Positions 1 to 14,300 of a DNA stretch of 64,000 nucleotides are shown piece by piece (position 1 is the stretch's first letter; every line of letters starts with the position of its first letter). The position numbers and the translations under genes are program-made. Source of the DNA: Beroe forskalii (Eukaryota; Ctenophora; Nuda; Beroida; Beroidae); NCBI GenBank assembly GCA_011033025.1, contig WFMF01000172.1, positions 248,001 through 312,000 on the forward strand, written 5' to 3'. The notes beneath the pieces were generated by a model. It ran no database searches. It was not told the DNA's origin and saw nothing but the letters and a program-made list of their open reading frames with translations.

Positions 1-846
1 TTCGATGAAAACCTATTGTTCGTAAATTTGACTTATGAAAAGGAGAAAAGATGAATCACAGCTACTATATGATAAAGTTGGTCACGTGACGTGCAGTGAC
101 AGCTACAAATCATGTTACCGTGTGTTACAAATAAGTCTGAAATTCATTACGATACGCCTTTTAAAATAAAACAATTTGTTAACTAAAGGAACGAAACAAT
201 GGAAATTATGATACAAATGAAAATTATGATACAAACAATCACAGAAGGAGAAGGATGGTTCGTGAACAGAAAAAATTGATAATTTAATGAATTAAACAGG
301 AGTATGTCTCAAAGAGCACTATTGTACGATGACAAATGCAACAACAAAAACAATATCGATCAAAGAATCAATACAACAAAAACAATATTAACGAATAAGG
401 GCATTGTGATATAATCTGCAGGGCATGCAAAAGAGTTAAATGGACTTTCTCGCCGTGTAAACAAGTAAAGCAGAGCCAGAACGGCGAAACAAAACAGAAA
501 CTGTGAATGAGAGAACGAGAAACCGTTTGCTCCGAAACCATTGGCACGTGCGCGCGCGCAACACGTGACCTTGATTTGGTACAGTAACAGTGGCACGTGT
601 GCGAGTCACGTGGGACGGTAATTACATGTTTAGAGAGATTCTCGCGGGAGCGAAACATTTGCATTTGATTTGGTATACATTTGCTAGTAAGAGTGCGTGT
701 TGTTTGAAAGGAGTACAATACACTAAAACTATAATGTGATAGAGACAGTGAATGTATTTGATAGAGGGATTCTGCCAGCTTGTCTATCGCTCTATTTTTT
801 ATTCCCTTCCGCTGGCTAAACCCTCACGCAATAGCCCAGACAAATC
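1..846. mobile_element. Partial TIR DNA transposon copy (cut by window edge)
   Basis: The first 846 bases match, in reverse complement, the element at 51601-52370. Its right end (a degenerate GCAATAGCCCAGACAAATC next to TATG) corresponds to the other copy's terminal GATTCGTCCGGGTTATTGC. The other end lies outside the window. It contains a cluster of CACGTG/CACGTGTG E-box-like motifs at about 545-612, also present in the other copy, so they belong to the repeat and not to a neighbouring gene. No transposase-like reading frame is visible; the small ORFs here look fortuitous. Confidence 0.6.
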
Positions 847-851
847 TATGA

Positions 852-996
852 AATACATAGACACACGCCTATCGGGTCCATTTTGGGATACTTCCAGAGG
901 GTGTTAGCCCGAGGGATGTATCCGGTTTTGGCCCGAGCCCGTAGGGCGAGGGTCTAAACCAATATGGACCCGAGCAGGCAAGTGTCTATATATTAC
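852..996. mobile_element. MITE-like repeat, ATACATAGACAC family, copy 1
   Basis: About 145 bp starting ATACATAGACACACGCC and ending in the approximate inverse GGCAAGTGTCTATATAT. Internally it has the inverted pair CGGGTCC and GGACCCG. Closely related copies lie at 12186-12330 and, more diverged, at 52379-52560. Short length, inverted ends and three dispersed copies fit a non-autonomous DNA transposon. Confidence 0.55.
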
Positions 997-1057
997 AGAA
1001 AACGTCAGAGGGTTCTATAATCATCATCCCATAACTATTCAGAGCAAAATTTTTAGT

Positions 1058-1195
1058 AGTGCAATAATAGAACTTATTTGCATGAGCATTTTAATTGCAA
1101 AATGCTCTATTATAAATTATTGCACTTTCGATTCAACTTATTTGCATGAGCATTTTAATTGCAAAATGCCCTATCATTAGTTATTGCACGATGAG
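1058..1195. repeat. Two-copy 64-bp tandem repeat
   Basis: The stretch ACTTATTTGCATGAGCATTT with following bases occurs near 1072 and again 64 bp later, each copy ending near a TTATTGCAC motif. More TTATTGCAC motifs follow to about 1310. No coding signal. Confidence 0.5.
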
Positions 1196-2337
1196 CAGAA
1201 TGAAATCATTCCCCTGCCAAAACAAACAATCAAATCAGTCATGCACTATTACTTATTATTGCACGCTTATAAGTACCCTCAAAATTGGCTAATACTGATT
1301 ATTGCACTCCTAAAAAGGCAATTTTGTATATCGTATTTTTTGCCGTACTTTTAAAAACACTTATCCAACAACCTCTAATTACAACCTTGGGAGGAAGACA
1401 CGCGCTGGAAATAGACCTTATCTGAGTTCATTAAAGGGTCCAATCTTATTTTCAAACCTATTATTTATCATTTTTCCCTCTCCCTTTTTTTTACAAAAAT
1501 GCAGATTGATGTTATTCCAGATTTCCAGATCGTATTAATTGAATCTCTAATTATGCTTCAAGCACACTACACAGCGCATTTCATTGTTGAAAAATTCAAA
1601 TATGGTGAACTGAAAATAATACACATCTTTCAGTTTAAAGCAAGAAATTTATTCAACATTCGAAATGTCATATTTGATTAAAATGGCAAGTTTAACTGAA
1701 TATTGGTTCCTTGATTGTGTTAAAATCCCAGTTAATATCAATGTTATCATTTAAATCTAGTCAATAATACCCAACTGTACAACTATGAGATTGTAATTTT
1801 CACATCACGAGTATTGCAATTCCATGCGGCTTAGAAATTTCCCCAGCATGTGAAAAATACAAAGTTTGTAATTCTAATAACCTCTAAACTAAGCTACTTT
1901 TCTGAGTTTAAAAAGTTTAAAGGCTTTCTAGCGTACTTAATATTTTATCAACAAAACCCAGTGGCAAATTGAAAAACTTAAAAATACACCTAACTAAACA
2001 AGGTTTAATCTGATAGAAATAACAAGCTTATAATACTGACTCCTTCTTACACGAGTAGAGTTCAATAGTGTGGCTCAACAAAGTCGGAAGATCATACAAG
2101 AAAGTGATTAGATTAGTTAGTTCTCTTAAAACACGGCGCTCTGCTGGCAATGTGAACAACGTTCACTGACGTTTACAGCTCTATCTTTCTCCTCTAACTG
2201 CATTCGATGTTTCATACTCCAACGGACCCTCATGGTTGAAATCCATACTCTCTGCACCATCGTGAGGTTCACCACTGCAGCGTACCAGTCCGCAATCTTC
2301 AATGTATTTACAGCTATACATGGCGTTGGTGTTCTCG

Positions 2338-5300
2338 TCAAGCGACCACCACGGTCCGCGTTTCCGGTTCCCCCGAACTGAACGAGGACTCCTGTTCGTA
2401 GGGCGGAGGAGGCGACTCTTCTCCTTCTAACAGCCCTTCCTGGTCCTCTGCCACTACAGCTACAGTCCTGAGAGGGGGAACGTTAGCGAATCAAATTAAG
2501 CTTGGAAGGGGTACAATATAGAGTTATTGAACACGGCTAGAACAGGCATACCTACGTGTATGAATTATCAAATTTGAATAAACTCGTATTATAAGTTAAT
2601 TAATAACGTAAATTAAAATGAGTCTCTACATCTGTGGTTCCTATAAAACTCACTCTTCAGGTTTGAGTTCGGCGTAGACGAAGCCACAGAATCCCAGGAA
2701 GACGCAGCCTGCACCGATGAGAGCGGGCCACGGCATCAAGAAGTGGTGGAGGATCAAGTCCGCTACCATACTTGCGGGAAGAGCCAGTGACTGCCCAACA
2801 CTGAAACATGATCAGGATGAGATGGGGAAATAGTGGGTAGAAGTTTGAGGGCACATCAAGAAACACAACGAAACTCTACAGTTTCATCACGGCGAATTGA
2901 AGGACTTTATATATATTTACATTAAATTTTCTTCGAGAATGCTTACTATCGATAGAATATGACTATTTGCAGCTCTGGAATTTGTATTATGACCGTTTAT
3001 GTAACTACAACTGCCTCTTTATATGTACCTCAATACTTTAATTTGAAATTCCATTTTAACAAATGTGTCTTGATTTGGCAACGGCACGAGCCTGAATTCT
3101 ACAAATTCAATGACAAATACGCGCGTGCGTGAAATGTTAACACAAAGCAAATATATCACCGCGCGCTCCAAAAACGTATAGCGGCAGCGTGTCACTTTTT
3201 AATAACTTAATAAGTGAGCTAATTAGTGAAACAACTAAACAATACAATTTGTACGACCAACTCATCATATGAGCAGACACACATTTCTAGAATGATTCTT
3301 TGAACCATTGGGCTACTTAGAAATCCAATTAGAACCCTTATGGCTTACAACTAAGAAAACATCAATCTTAGCACAACTTAGATCAACTTAGCGCGACTGA
3401 CTGACTGAATTCCAATCCATATAGCTGATTGGGTTCCGTCGATCAATCTCGTAGATTTGATTGCAATCATTGTGATCATTTGCATGTCTTCCAATCAATC
3501 TCATACCAATCAGTATCGTTGATTGCAATCATTCTGATCACTTGAATGTCTTCCAATCAATCTGATACCAATCAGTATCCTTTATTAGAATACGGCAGTC
3601 AGGAGGAACGCCGACTCATCTTCGGCGGGCCTTAGGCGGACTCGCTTAAGCGGACCTAAGGCGGAACTAGGGGCAATCAGCTATCAAGCAATCAGATGCT
3701 TCGTTCAATAAGCCATCAAGCATTCAAGCAATCCAGCTGTCGAATTCTAATTACGCTCGTTGACTGACTATGTGCGATCTAATCACATATAATAATTATA
3801 TTATGAATAATTTTCTTTATTCTCTTCTTAGCTCAGCGAAGTGAGACGAACTTTTTCGTTGAGCTAAAAAGAGAATAAAGAAACCTATTCATTCTATTAT
3901 GCGGCTCATAAACAATTATCCGATTCTTCAGTTAAATAATAATATGTACCACATAGTGAACCTACCGAATAATTCTAACGAAATGCTCCTAAATTCAGCA
4001 CATTGATCACATATTTAGAGGTATGTGGCTTCAGATCACCTCCACACTTTACTCCATGAGGACATTCATTGAAATGAGCGGTGTGATATGATTAGTTCCA
4101 AACTAAAGTCACATATAAAGAGCACTGAGAAAACATACCTGGCTAATGTAGGGTTGGAGAGAGCGATTGCCAGCAGCAAGAATGTGTTGAATGTGGTATC
4201 GAGAAGAACTGATAACAAAAACAACTCAACCTTATCTGAAATAAATTCACTACCATTAGGTACTCATTAATATAGCCTTTATGAACAAATTTAAGTTTAC
4301 GTACTATGATAGGTTTTCTTGTTTTCTTAGTACAGTATAATGATAGTTTTCTGTCTCATGATAATGATAGTCTTTATTTCCAATGATAGGAGTTGAGAGT
4401 ACCGCGGATAAAGATCAAGGAGTTGCTGTACCTATGTTCTCATCATACTTCATTAATGTACAACATGATAATCATATTATACTGCTGATGTTTAGTGAAT
4501 AACAGCAGATCTTTATCATCGTACATAACTAGATAAACATTTTCGATTCATTCACGTATTTCATGTATTGGAGGATAGCATAGTTTCAATGTGAAATGTA
4601 TTGATGCTAATCGATATGTATTTAAATGAGAAGTTTCTGAAAAAACAAAGACATGTACGCCATATCATGAAGAGAAGTATTACTACAGTGAAGAAAAGTG
4701 TCTCTTATAGTTCCGTTAAAAAGTTCGTGTAATAGAGTGTATCGCAGATTGTATATTGTACATTTTGTAATGTACTAAGATAGTAAGATGTACACAATGT
4801 ATATTGTGTATAGTTTATAGTGTACTGAGAATATACAAACCTGGAGGAGGCAGTTGGAGAGTTTCCCAACCTGTGAAATGCCAGATCGGCAGCGCTATCC
4901 CGAATAGCAATGATAGCATCTTAGAAATAAGCTTTGAGATATTTATTTGTATTCGTATTATCGTAAACTTGTCGCTAGATTTCTCTTCTCCAAAACAGTC
5001 TTTCAATAGTAACATAATTCTTAAATTGGTAAGTCATCATAATAATATCGTATCTTATTGAATCCCCAATGATGAACTCACCCGAATAGCAATGGTGTAG
5101 ATAATCCTAAGTATCCTATAAGCTTTAGTGACGTCATAACTGGATGCTGAAAGGAAATCAGGGATTATAAATGAGTTTATGGTAGTTGATGCTGTATTCA
5201 AACTGTATTTCAAAGCACTACAAACGTCAAGGAGATTGATCGAGCACTTATCAATAGTTATCAAAAATACTATTACAGTTGCTACAAATCATAAAGTATC

Positions 5301-8300
5301 AGAACCCACCTTATCTTGATCGGTTTGGAGCATATAACCGTAGAAAACCTCGTAGGCAGCATATAAAAACATAGAAACCAGCACTAACTGAAATAGTTCG
5401 TGGTTAATAATCCTCAAATCTAAAGTAACTGCTATAAAATATATCCGCTGTGTATCGACTCTCCACCAATTGAAAAGTGGCGTATTACGCTTGGATGCTT
5501 TTTTAATGCGCGTTGCATTGAAAGTACTTTGCGCGCTGTCACGCGCAGCAAAAAAGCAACCAGGGGCGGCGTAATACACCGCGCCTCAAAAGCTCGAGAC
5601 ACCTGGGTATCAGTAATAACTATGGTAAATTCATCTTTATCAAAGTACAATTCATTCTATAGATCTACATTGTACACAATTCGTATTCGAACATTTTTCT
5701 CCTTAGCTCAAAGCTTATTATATACTGCTTGCAATTGTTTAGGGTTCCGGGGAGAAGAAAATGTACATTTTCCATTCATTGTGATGGTTATTAGCGAACC
5801 AGCAGATTCAAAGTCACTTGGCTTTTGGCTTCGTAGTACAGACAGATTACCTTGCTATAATATTATGCGTATTGTTCATATATTATCTTTATATTATGCT
5901 TATATATAAAGTTACAGACTTACAAAGGTTACATCAGGAAACAAAGGCCTACACACAAAGCAATAAAGCTAAAGTTCTCAGAGAATCACAATAAATAACA
6001 TTGTACAATGTGCTCCAGATGGGAATAAAGACTCAGCGTTATTATGTAGTAATGCTGAACGTGGCAACGGTGCACATAGCAAAGGGAACCTTATTGATTG
6101 GTACAGCGAATAATAAGAATGTTGAATTAATAGTTTTTGAGGATGAATCCGGAATAGCACTATATAATTATCGATCGGTCAAGGAAAATAAATTAAGAGG
6201 TGATACTCAAGGCATACTCAACATCCTCTAGTCCTAGCTAAACGTAATCACAATATAAAATGAGAAAATGGTGTGAAATGTTGAAATTTCCACCCCAGAA
6301 CACTTATTTCGATCTAGTAAGCTAGTAATAACAGGGACGTGTCGACCTCCTACGTGCACAGATTTTTCATACACGGCTTAATCGTGCTCGGCTGACTGCT
6401 GCCATAATTAACAGCCAGAGAGCCGCGCATGGAAAGCCGCGCACGTAAGAGTTATATACGCAACCGTCATTAGACTCCACAGAGTACTCACAATATATCC
6501 TAAGACGGAGCCTGAGGTTTTGTTTTCCGGGCCGCTGACATCCCACAGGTTATCTGTAAAGGTGGTGTTCTGCGGGATAATGTCCTTCTTTTCGGGGTTA
6601 GAGTACAGCGACACCAGCACGATACCCGTACAACACACTAGCAGTGATAACACCTGGTCGTGGAAGACACTTGTTAGGAGGATGTATCTACTAACTAATC
6701 AATGTTACGAGGTGGGCATGAGTCCAATGTGAAAGTAAGATACACAATTCAGCAGGAATTTGTTGTTAAGCGTTAATTTGTATTGTCTACTTGTTTCCTT
6801 CAGTTCGAGTGATGCTTTTCTTCGTTAAATTCATCTAAACCAGTTCCGAAGTTCCAATAATAGACCAATACAGCTCAATGTAAACGAATTACCTTAATAA
6901 CTGTTATCTTTTCCCGCAACACAGGTATTGAGATGAGGAAAACAGCTGCACACGCGCACATGTATATTGCTGTGTTGGCTGACACACTGAAATAGGCACA
7001 GGAATTAGTCGAGTATATTTATAATCAGAATGAGAGAAAAATAAACGACTCAAGAAGACTGGAATATTCTTCTTTCAACAGAATATGAATATATCAGTTC
7101 ATTTAATAAACTCGAATTACGTCCTCTTCGTTGTTTGAATTCTCACCGCGTTAGCTGAGAGACTTAGTGTTGTGTCTTGGCGTATGTTTTGAAATAGAAA
7201 CTTATAATTCAGACAAACATACATAGCACATAATTTCACATCATGACATTTCAAATACCACTCTGAGTAGCTGAAGCACCATTCGATCATACAGTGAATG
7301 TTCAGAGTGTATCATTATTACAAGGAGTATAACATAATATCACTTCAGACTGATAAACCGTAGAATTGTATAAGTCACATGCTGCATTTGTGGTGGTGAA
7401 GGATTAGAATAACCAGAATTTCTTGCCTCACGAGACTTGAATTATTAGATTAGGAAGTATGCGAGGCCATGAAGAAACACAGAAAATACAAACGTTGCAG
7501 TGAGTCCTCCCCGTGTTAATAATTCTCTGATAAGAAGCGTGAAGTGACCTACGTACAAACATGATAACACTAATCGAATAAAACCCGTAAAACGGGAAAT
7601 ATTGGATCGGGTCACATGAGTTGAATATCATTTTACGGAAAATACAGCAAGCTTGAAAAGCTGCAAACTGGTTTTATTGCTTCCAGCCCCAGTACAATTG
7701 TGCAGGTTTTAACCTTTGATAAACTGGAAAATATGATACGGGTGACTTGTTATACTTACATATTTCATAATTAGGACGCGTACTAGTCTAGTTTAATACA
7801 CACATCATGAGAGATTGTGTAAGTGAAGAAAACCGGTTTTTCTTGTTTTCATAAAAGCGTAGACAACAGCTGTTGGATCAAAATTCCTAAGGTCAATACA
7901 GGTCTCACAACAAGATGGACAATATACATATCATCTGTTTCCGATTTGACAGTATACCAGAAGATTGTTCCATGATCAAAGAAGAAGTGAATGAATAATG
8001 CTGATGAGTCCAAGAGAAATTTTTGCACCCATGGGATCGCGACGAGTAAGCATTGTGTGAAATAAAGGCCGCACTCCGCATGTACTTAAATTTGCATTGT
8101 ACAGTGTACATTGCAGTGAGCCGTGCAAGCTTCCGTGAGGTTTTCTAGGGCTTGATAGTTGTGTAGTATTATGTGTATGAAAATTGACAATGTATACAAA
8201 CTACTGTACAGTTGTACATGAAATTTGTGCAACACGTCTTAATTGTGCGATTTTCATGTAATAAGGTTACGCCTGGGGCTATGCATAGGTATTCGTTACA

Positions 8301-11300
8301 CATTGTACACAGAACATGCCACTGTCAACCCTTGAGGACAAGAGGGTTCACCTGTTATGATACTCTACTTAACTTACTATCAATAAAGTAATAGCTGTCT
8401 TAAAATGGAGATCATACACTTACTCATCGCTTCCATCTGTCCAATATCCATTAGTACAGTCAAATCTGGCAAAAAATAGCCAAAAAAGTGGACAAATTCG
8501 ACTCCAAGCGATTTTGCGTGGTTTCCATGGTTTTTTGCATGAAAAATCGATCTAGCAACTTTCCACCTCTCCGAGTTGTGGAAAGTGCCAGCATCGATTT
8601 TTTAGCTGAGGCATGGCGACTGATATGTAAAAAATCGTATCTCGGCTCAGAAGGTCGTAGAGACTTCATCTTGGGCGGAAAATGTGCGCAATGGCCATGT
8701 TTATATACGACTTGTTAATAAACATATGCTCTAAAATGCCTAAACTGAGTTATGGGCCAAAATCCATTTTTGGGGGCACCCGCATGGCCTAATTTAGGCT
8801 ATTTCGATATCTTCGCTCAGGAAGGTCGTAGAGACTTCATCTTGGGCGGAAAATGTGCGCAATGAGCATGTTTATTTACAATTGTTAATAGACAAATGCT
8901 CTGAAATACTCAGGAACCGAGTTATGGGCCAAAAACCATTTTGGGGCACCCGCATGGCCCTAATTTAGGCTATTTCGATATCTTGGCTCAGGAAGGTCGT
9001 AGAGACTTCTTCTTGGGTGGAAAATGTGCAATGGCCATGTTTATATACGACTTGTTAATAAACATATGCTCTGAAATGCTCACAAACCGAGTAATGGGCC
9101 AAAAACCATTTTTTGGGGCACCCGCATGGCCTAATTGAGAGTATTTCGGTATCTTGGCTCAGGAAGGTCGTTGAAACTTCATCTTGGGTGGAAAATGTGC
9201 GCAATGGCCATTTTTATATACGACTTGTTAATAAACATATGCTCTGAAACGCTCACAAACCGAGTAATGGGCCAAAAACCATTTTTTGGGGCACCCGCAT
9301 AGCCTAATTGAGTATTTCAGTATCTTGGCTCAGGAATGTCGTTGAAACTTCATCTTGGGTGGAAAATGTGCGCAATGGCCATTTTATATACGACTTGTTG
9401 ATAAACATATGCTCTAAAATGCTCTGAAACTGAGTTATGGGCCCATAATCATTTATGAGGCACCCTCATGGTTTAACGTAGAGTATTTCAGTATTTCGGT
9501 GCCTTGCCTCTTGGCTCAAGGAAACATGCAGATATTTGGTTTTGAGTTTTTAGGTTGTGTATTGCAGTTTATTGACAACTTTTAAACATACTTGCACCAT
9601 GTAAAATGTTCGAAGGCCGAATTATGGGCCAAAAACTGGTCTCAGGACACCCATGAGTGAATTCCATGCTTCAGCTAAGGAAGTTCGTAGAGAATTCATT
9701 TTTCGGTGTGAAAATGTGCACAATGGCCATGTTTATATACGATTTGTTAATAAACATATGCTATAGATTGCTCACAAACTGAGTTATGGGCCCATAACCA
9801 TTTTTGACTTTACCCTCATGGTTTAATTCAGGGTATTTCGGCGTCTTGACTCAGTAAAGCCGTAGATATTTTGATTTGGGTTGGCCCATATATATTGGTT
9901 CGCAGCCTTGGCATTCGACTCCTATAACTAGACTCAAACCGAATTTCTGAGTTGTTGGTATTCCAGAGAAAATCTTTATGAGCAAATCATGACTTATATA
10001 AGAAACATGACCATTGCATAATGCATATAGCTTTCACACCGAAATGAATTCTCTACGACCTTCCTTAGCTGAAGCATTGAATTCACTCATGGGTGTCCTG
10101 AGACCGGTTTTGGCTCATAATTCGGCCTTCGAACATTTATGGTTTCAAATTTGTTAAAAAGTTGTCAATAAACTGCGCACGCACAACCCAAAACTCAAAA
10201 CCAAATATCTGCATGTTTCCTAGGGAGCAAAGAGGCAAGGCACCGAAATACTGAAATACTCTGCGTTAAACCATGAGGTGCCTCATAAAATATGATTATG
10301 GGCCCATAACTCAGTTTGTGAGCATTTTAGAGCATATGTTTATCAACAAGTCGTATATAAAATGGCCATTACTTTATTTCCACCCCAAGATGAAGTCTCT
10401 ACGACCTTCCTGAGCCAAGATACCGAAATACTCTCAATTAGGGCCATGGGTGCCCCAAAAAATGGTTTTGGCCCATTACTCGGTTTGTGAGCATTTCAGA
10501 GCATATGTTTATTGACAAGTCGTATATAAACATGGCCATTGCGCACATTTTCCACCCAAAGAAGAAGTCTCTGACCTTCCCTTCTAGGCCAAGATATTGA
10601 AATAGCCTAAATTAGGCCATGCGGGTGCCCCAAAAAATGGTTTTTGGCCCATAACTCAGTTCCTGAGTATTTCAGGCATTTATCTATAACAATTGTACAT
10701 AAACATGCTCATTGCACATTTTCCGCCCAAGATGAAGTCTCTACGACCTTCCTGGAGCCAAGATATCGAAATAGCCTAAATTAGGCCATGCGGGTGCCCC
10801 AAAAATGGTTTTTGGCCCATAACTCAGTTTATGGGCATTTGAAATATGTTTATTAACAAGTCGTATATAAACATGGCCATTGCGCATTTTCCGCCCAAGA
10901 TGAAGTCTCTACGACCTTCCTGAGCGAGATACGATTTTTACATACCAGTCGGCTGCGCCTCATTAAAATCGATTTTTCGGCACTTTCCACAACTCGGAGA
11001 GGTGTGGAAAGTTGCTAGATCGATTTTTCATGCGAAAAACCATGGAAACCATGCAAAATCGCTTGGAGTCGAATTTGTCCACTTTTAAATCCAATTTTGA
11101 CTGTACTACATTGCTTTTTTCGCAAAATATTGAATATCATAACACCAGAATAAACCACACTATGGTAAGCTATAGTAACCTATACTAGTAGTTATTGAGA
11201 AGTATCCATTAATTCTAGGACTATTACACCATCTACTCGATAACATGCACAGTATACAAGCCACTTCATATCTCTGACGTTAACAGGCCAGTTAATGTAC

Positions 11301-14300
11301 TTCACTCCTGAGAGTCCTGACCAGCACCTCTCTGGCACAGTCCATTAAACTCCCAGTCACGTGACACACTTGCCACATGTCACGTGACTCACTTCCCTCT
11401 AATGCACGCCAAGCACATCCCTCTCATCTGTGTGCGAACACACATCACACTCTCTAATTTCTTTGTCATGTTACTTGCTATTCTCTTTGCTGTCCTGCTC
11501 CTGTCCTGTCCCGGGACAGAAGGACAGGAGGGACGGGACTGTGAGGCAGTGCTGAGTGCTATACCACTGACAGTCAAGCGGAACAAGCAGTGGGTCGGGT
11601 GCGAGGGATCTAACGAGAAGCTACTGGAGTGTGTCGCAGCTGGCCACCAGGTCACTCCTCAACTGTGTTTACACATTTACTGGGAAATCCACACCACATT
11701 CTACTTTTCTACTATTCTAGAGTAGATTCAACACTCTATAACAGCGTGGAGTTGTGTTGAATGTTCTTAGAAATTTAAGTAAAACATACGTCAATGAAAA
11801 GGCATTTTTTCATAGAATATTCCTATAAATTATACCCTTATACCTATGAATGAATGTATGAATATGTCTCTTCATAAGTTGAACTTCAGGTCGTAGATTT
11901 AGCCAAGTCGAAGGAGGATCATGTGTTTTGCGAGTACGAGTCCTCAGAAAGATATAAAACAGACATTGATGGTTTCGTCAACGAAAAGAGGATGAGGTCA
12001 TAACCAAATTCAAGGTGAGAACATCACGGCACTGTGAAGAAACAAACATGATGATAGCAAGTTACCACTTTACAGCTTTACCAAAACGATGTGTAGTGCG
12101 TACACAGCAAAAATGGCATTAATTAAAAAACGAGTGCAATAATCAAGGGCACTGTCCCTATCCTCTGGGTTGGTGTCATTATAAAATACATAGACACGCG
12201 CCTATCGGGTCTTATTTGGGATAATTCTCGCGAGGTGCAGCCCGAGGGAAAGTATCCGGTTTAGACCCGCAGCCCTAAAGGCGAAGGTCTTTATCAATTT
12301 GGACCCAATCAGGCAAGTTTTTATGTATATCAGATAGACATCGATGAAGTCGTCAGAGGGTTCTATAATATGAATATTCCAAAACAGAAATATTCTTCCA
12401 CAGAAACAAAAGGAGTTCGTTGCGTTGGAGCGGCAGATGATACAGCTGTACATGGAGGAGCAGATAAAACACGCTGTAGCACTCAGGAGAGAGGAACAAG
12501 AGGACTTGTTAGTCATAGAAACTAACAAACAGGTACTACCACTCTACCAGATCATGAGGCATTTAGGGGATGTGATCTCCACGTTTTCATGACGCTTTAT
12601 GTTTTGTCAGAATTCCTCATAAGCTCATATAATAGCCCTCATTTCAGGCACATACATGAACCACACTTCTCTTACAAAGTATGCACCTGCATTTGTACGT
12701 TGGTACAGGTGTATAAACCAAGGCATGTACAATGTAACACTATTGTCTACTGTGTAACACTACCCAGAAGTACCTGCAGGGAGCACTCTCACACTTCCCT
12801 CCCAGAAACGTCTAGCAAAGTCGCAGCTGGCCCTGATGACCCTGGCTCTGAATTCCATGATATTCGAGGTCAGGGAGGACATAACGGACATGGTCCTTGA
12901 CAAACATATACCCTGGAATTACGAGTCACCCCCGACCGAGCCCACCACCGCAAAGAGGACCACCGAAAGCTTCTACAGAACTGTGGAGAACCACAGCTTC
13001 TTCACCAACCTGCAACAAGGGGATTCAGATTCGTTTCACGACCGGCCATTTGGGGGTTTATACGACCAAAGTGATGAATATTACCGCCCAAGTGATGGGT
13101 ATTACCGCCCAAGTGATGGGTATTACCGCCCAAGTGATGGGTATTACCACCCAAGTGATGGGTATTACCGCCCAAGTGACGGACATTTCCAACACCCAAG
13201 TGACGGGTATTACCGCCCAAGTGACGGACATTTCCAAAACCCAAGTGCTGAGTATTACCACCCAAGTGATGGGTATTACCGCCCAAGTGATGGGTATTAC
13301 CAACACCCGAGTGATGGGTATTACCGCCCAAGTGACGGACATTTCCAACACCCAAGTGCCGAGTATTACCACCCAAGTGACGGGTATTATAATAACCAGG
13401 CTGAGCCATACTACCTATGGAACGTGAGACCTCATCCTGTCACAGAACATGTGAGTACATATCATATACGGACTCCCTGCTTTCTTACCCCCAGATCATC
13501 TTAACGTTAGATAACGTGGCGTTACGGTTTTTGATATTAGAATTCAAATAATCTCGAAAGTTACATTGACATTCAAAGGTGCCTGACGCACCACTTTCTT
13601 TCTATATGAACGATAGAACTGAGCTTCACAAAACACCACCAGCCGGACAGCTCGGACCCCGAAATGGGAGCTGCGTACACTATGTACCTGTTAGACCCTG
13701 TTCTGATAGCGTACAATGACGGGAATCATGGGACCCAGAGAGTGGTCGGGGCTCAGCAAATATCTATCGAGATGAGTGAGGCATTTTTATACATTTATCT
13801 GTCACTTATAGTATTACAATATGATCTATAGACTGATCCCCTTAGAGTTAATACCTAAAGTAATTTTCAGAGCATGAGCATTCCCTGAAAACAAATACCT
13901 TAGGAGGTTTATTTATAAAGGTTGTAATTTGGGGATTTTTCAGGTGACTTCACTCAAGAAGAACTACTGGTAACAGTTGTGCTAACTGCCTGTGAGGACG
14001 GAGCTAAAACTCGCTACGTTGCTCGGTACAACCACGTGATAGTCCGGTCTATCTACAGCCTGATGACGTATGCGTTCCAACTCGCAGACTTCGTGTCAAT
14101 CGGATCACACGAAGTACCGAATGTAGTGAAGGAAGGAGTGGAGTACAAGTTCATGGGAGCTAATACCTTGGGATTTGAGGAGTGGTAGTAAGTAGTCAAT
14201 CGTTAAGTAATAAACTTGTAAAAAACAGGAATTACAACTTTACAAGTTAAATCTACGTTAATTTGTAGCTGCGAATTTAAACCAAGCTACCTTAGCAAAC

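Noticed and set aside
8460..11100. CRISPR-like regular repeat array
   Set aside because: The units are contiguous 170-bp tandem repeats in a eukaryotic palindromic transposon, without short repeats and unique spacers.
13002..13409. 135-codon minus-strand ORF with HHLGGNT repeats
   Set aside because: Antisense of the coding YYRPSDG minisatellite in the secreted-protein gene.
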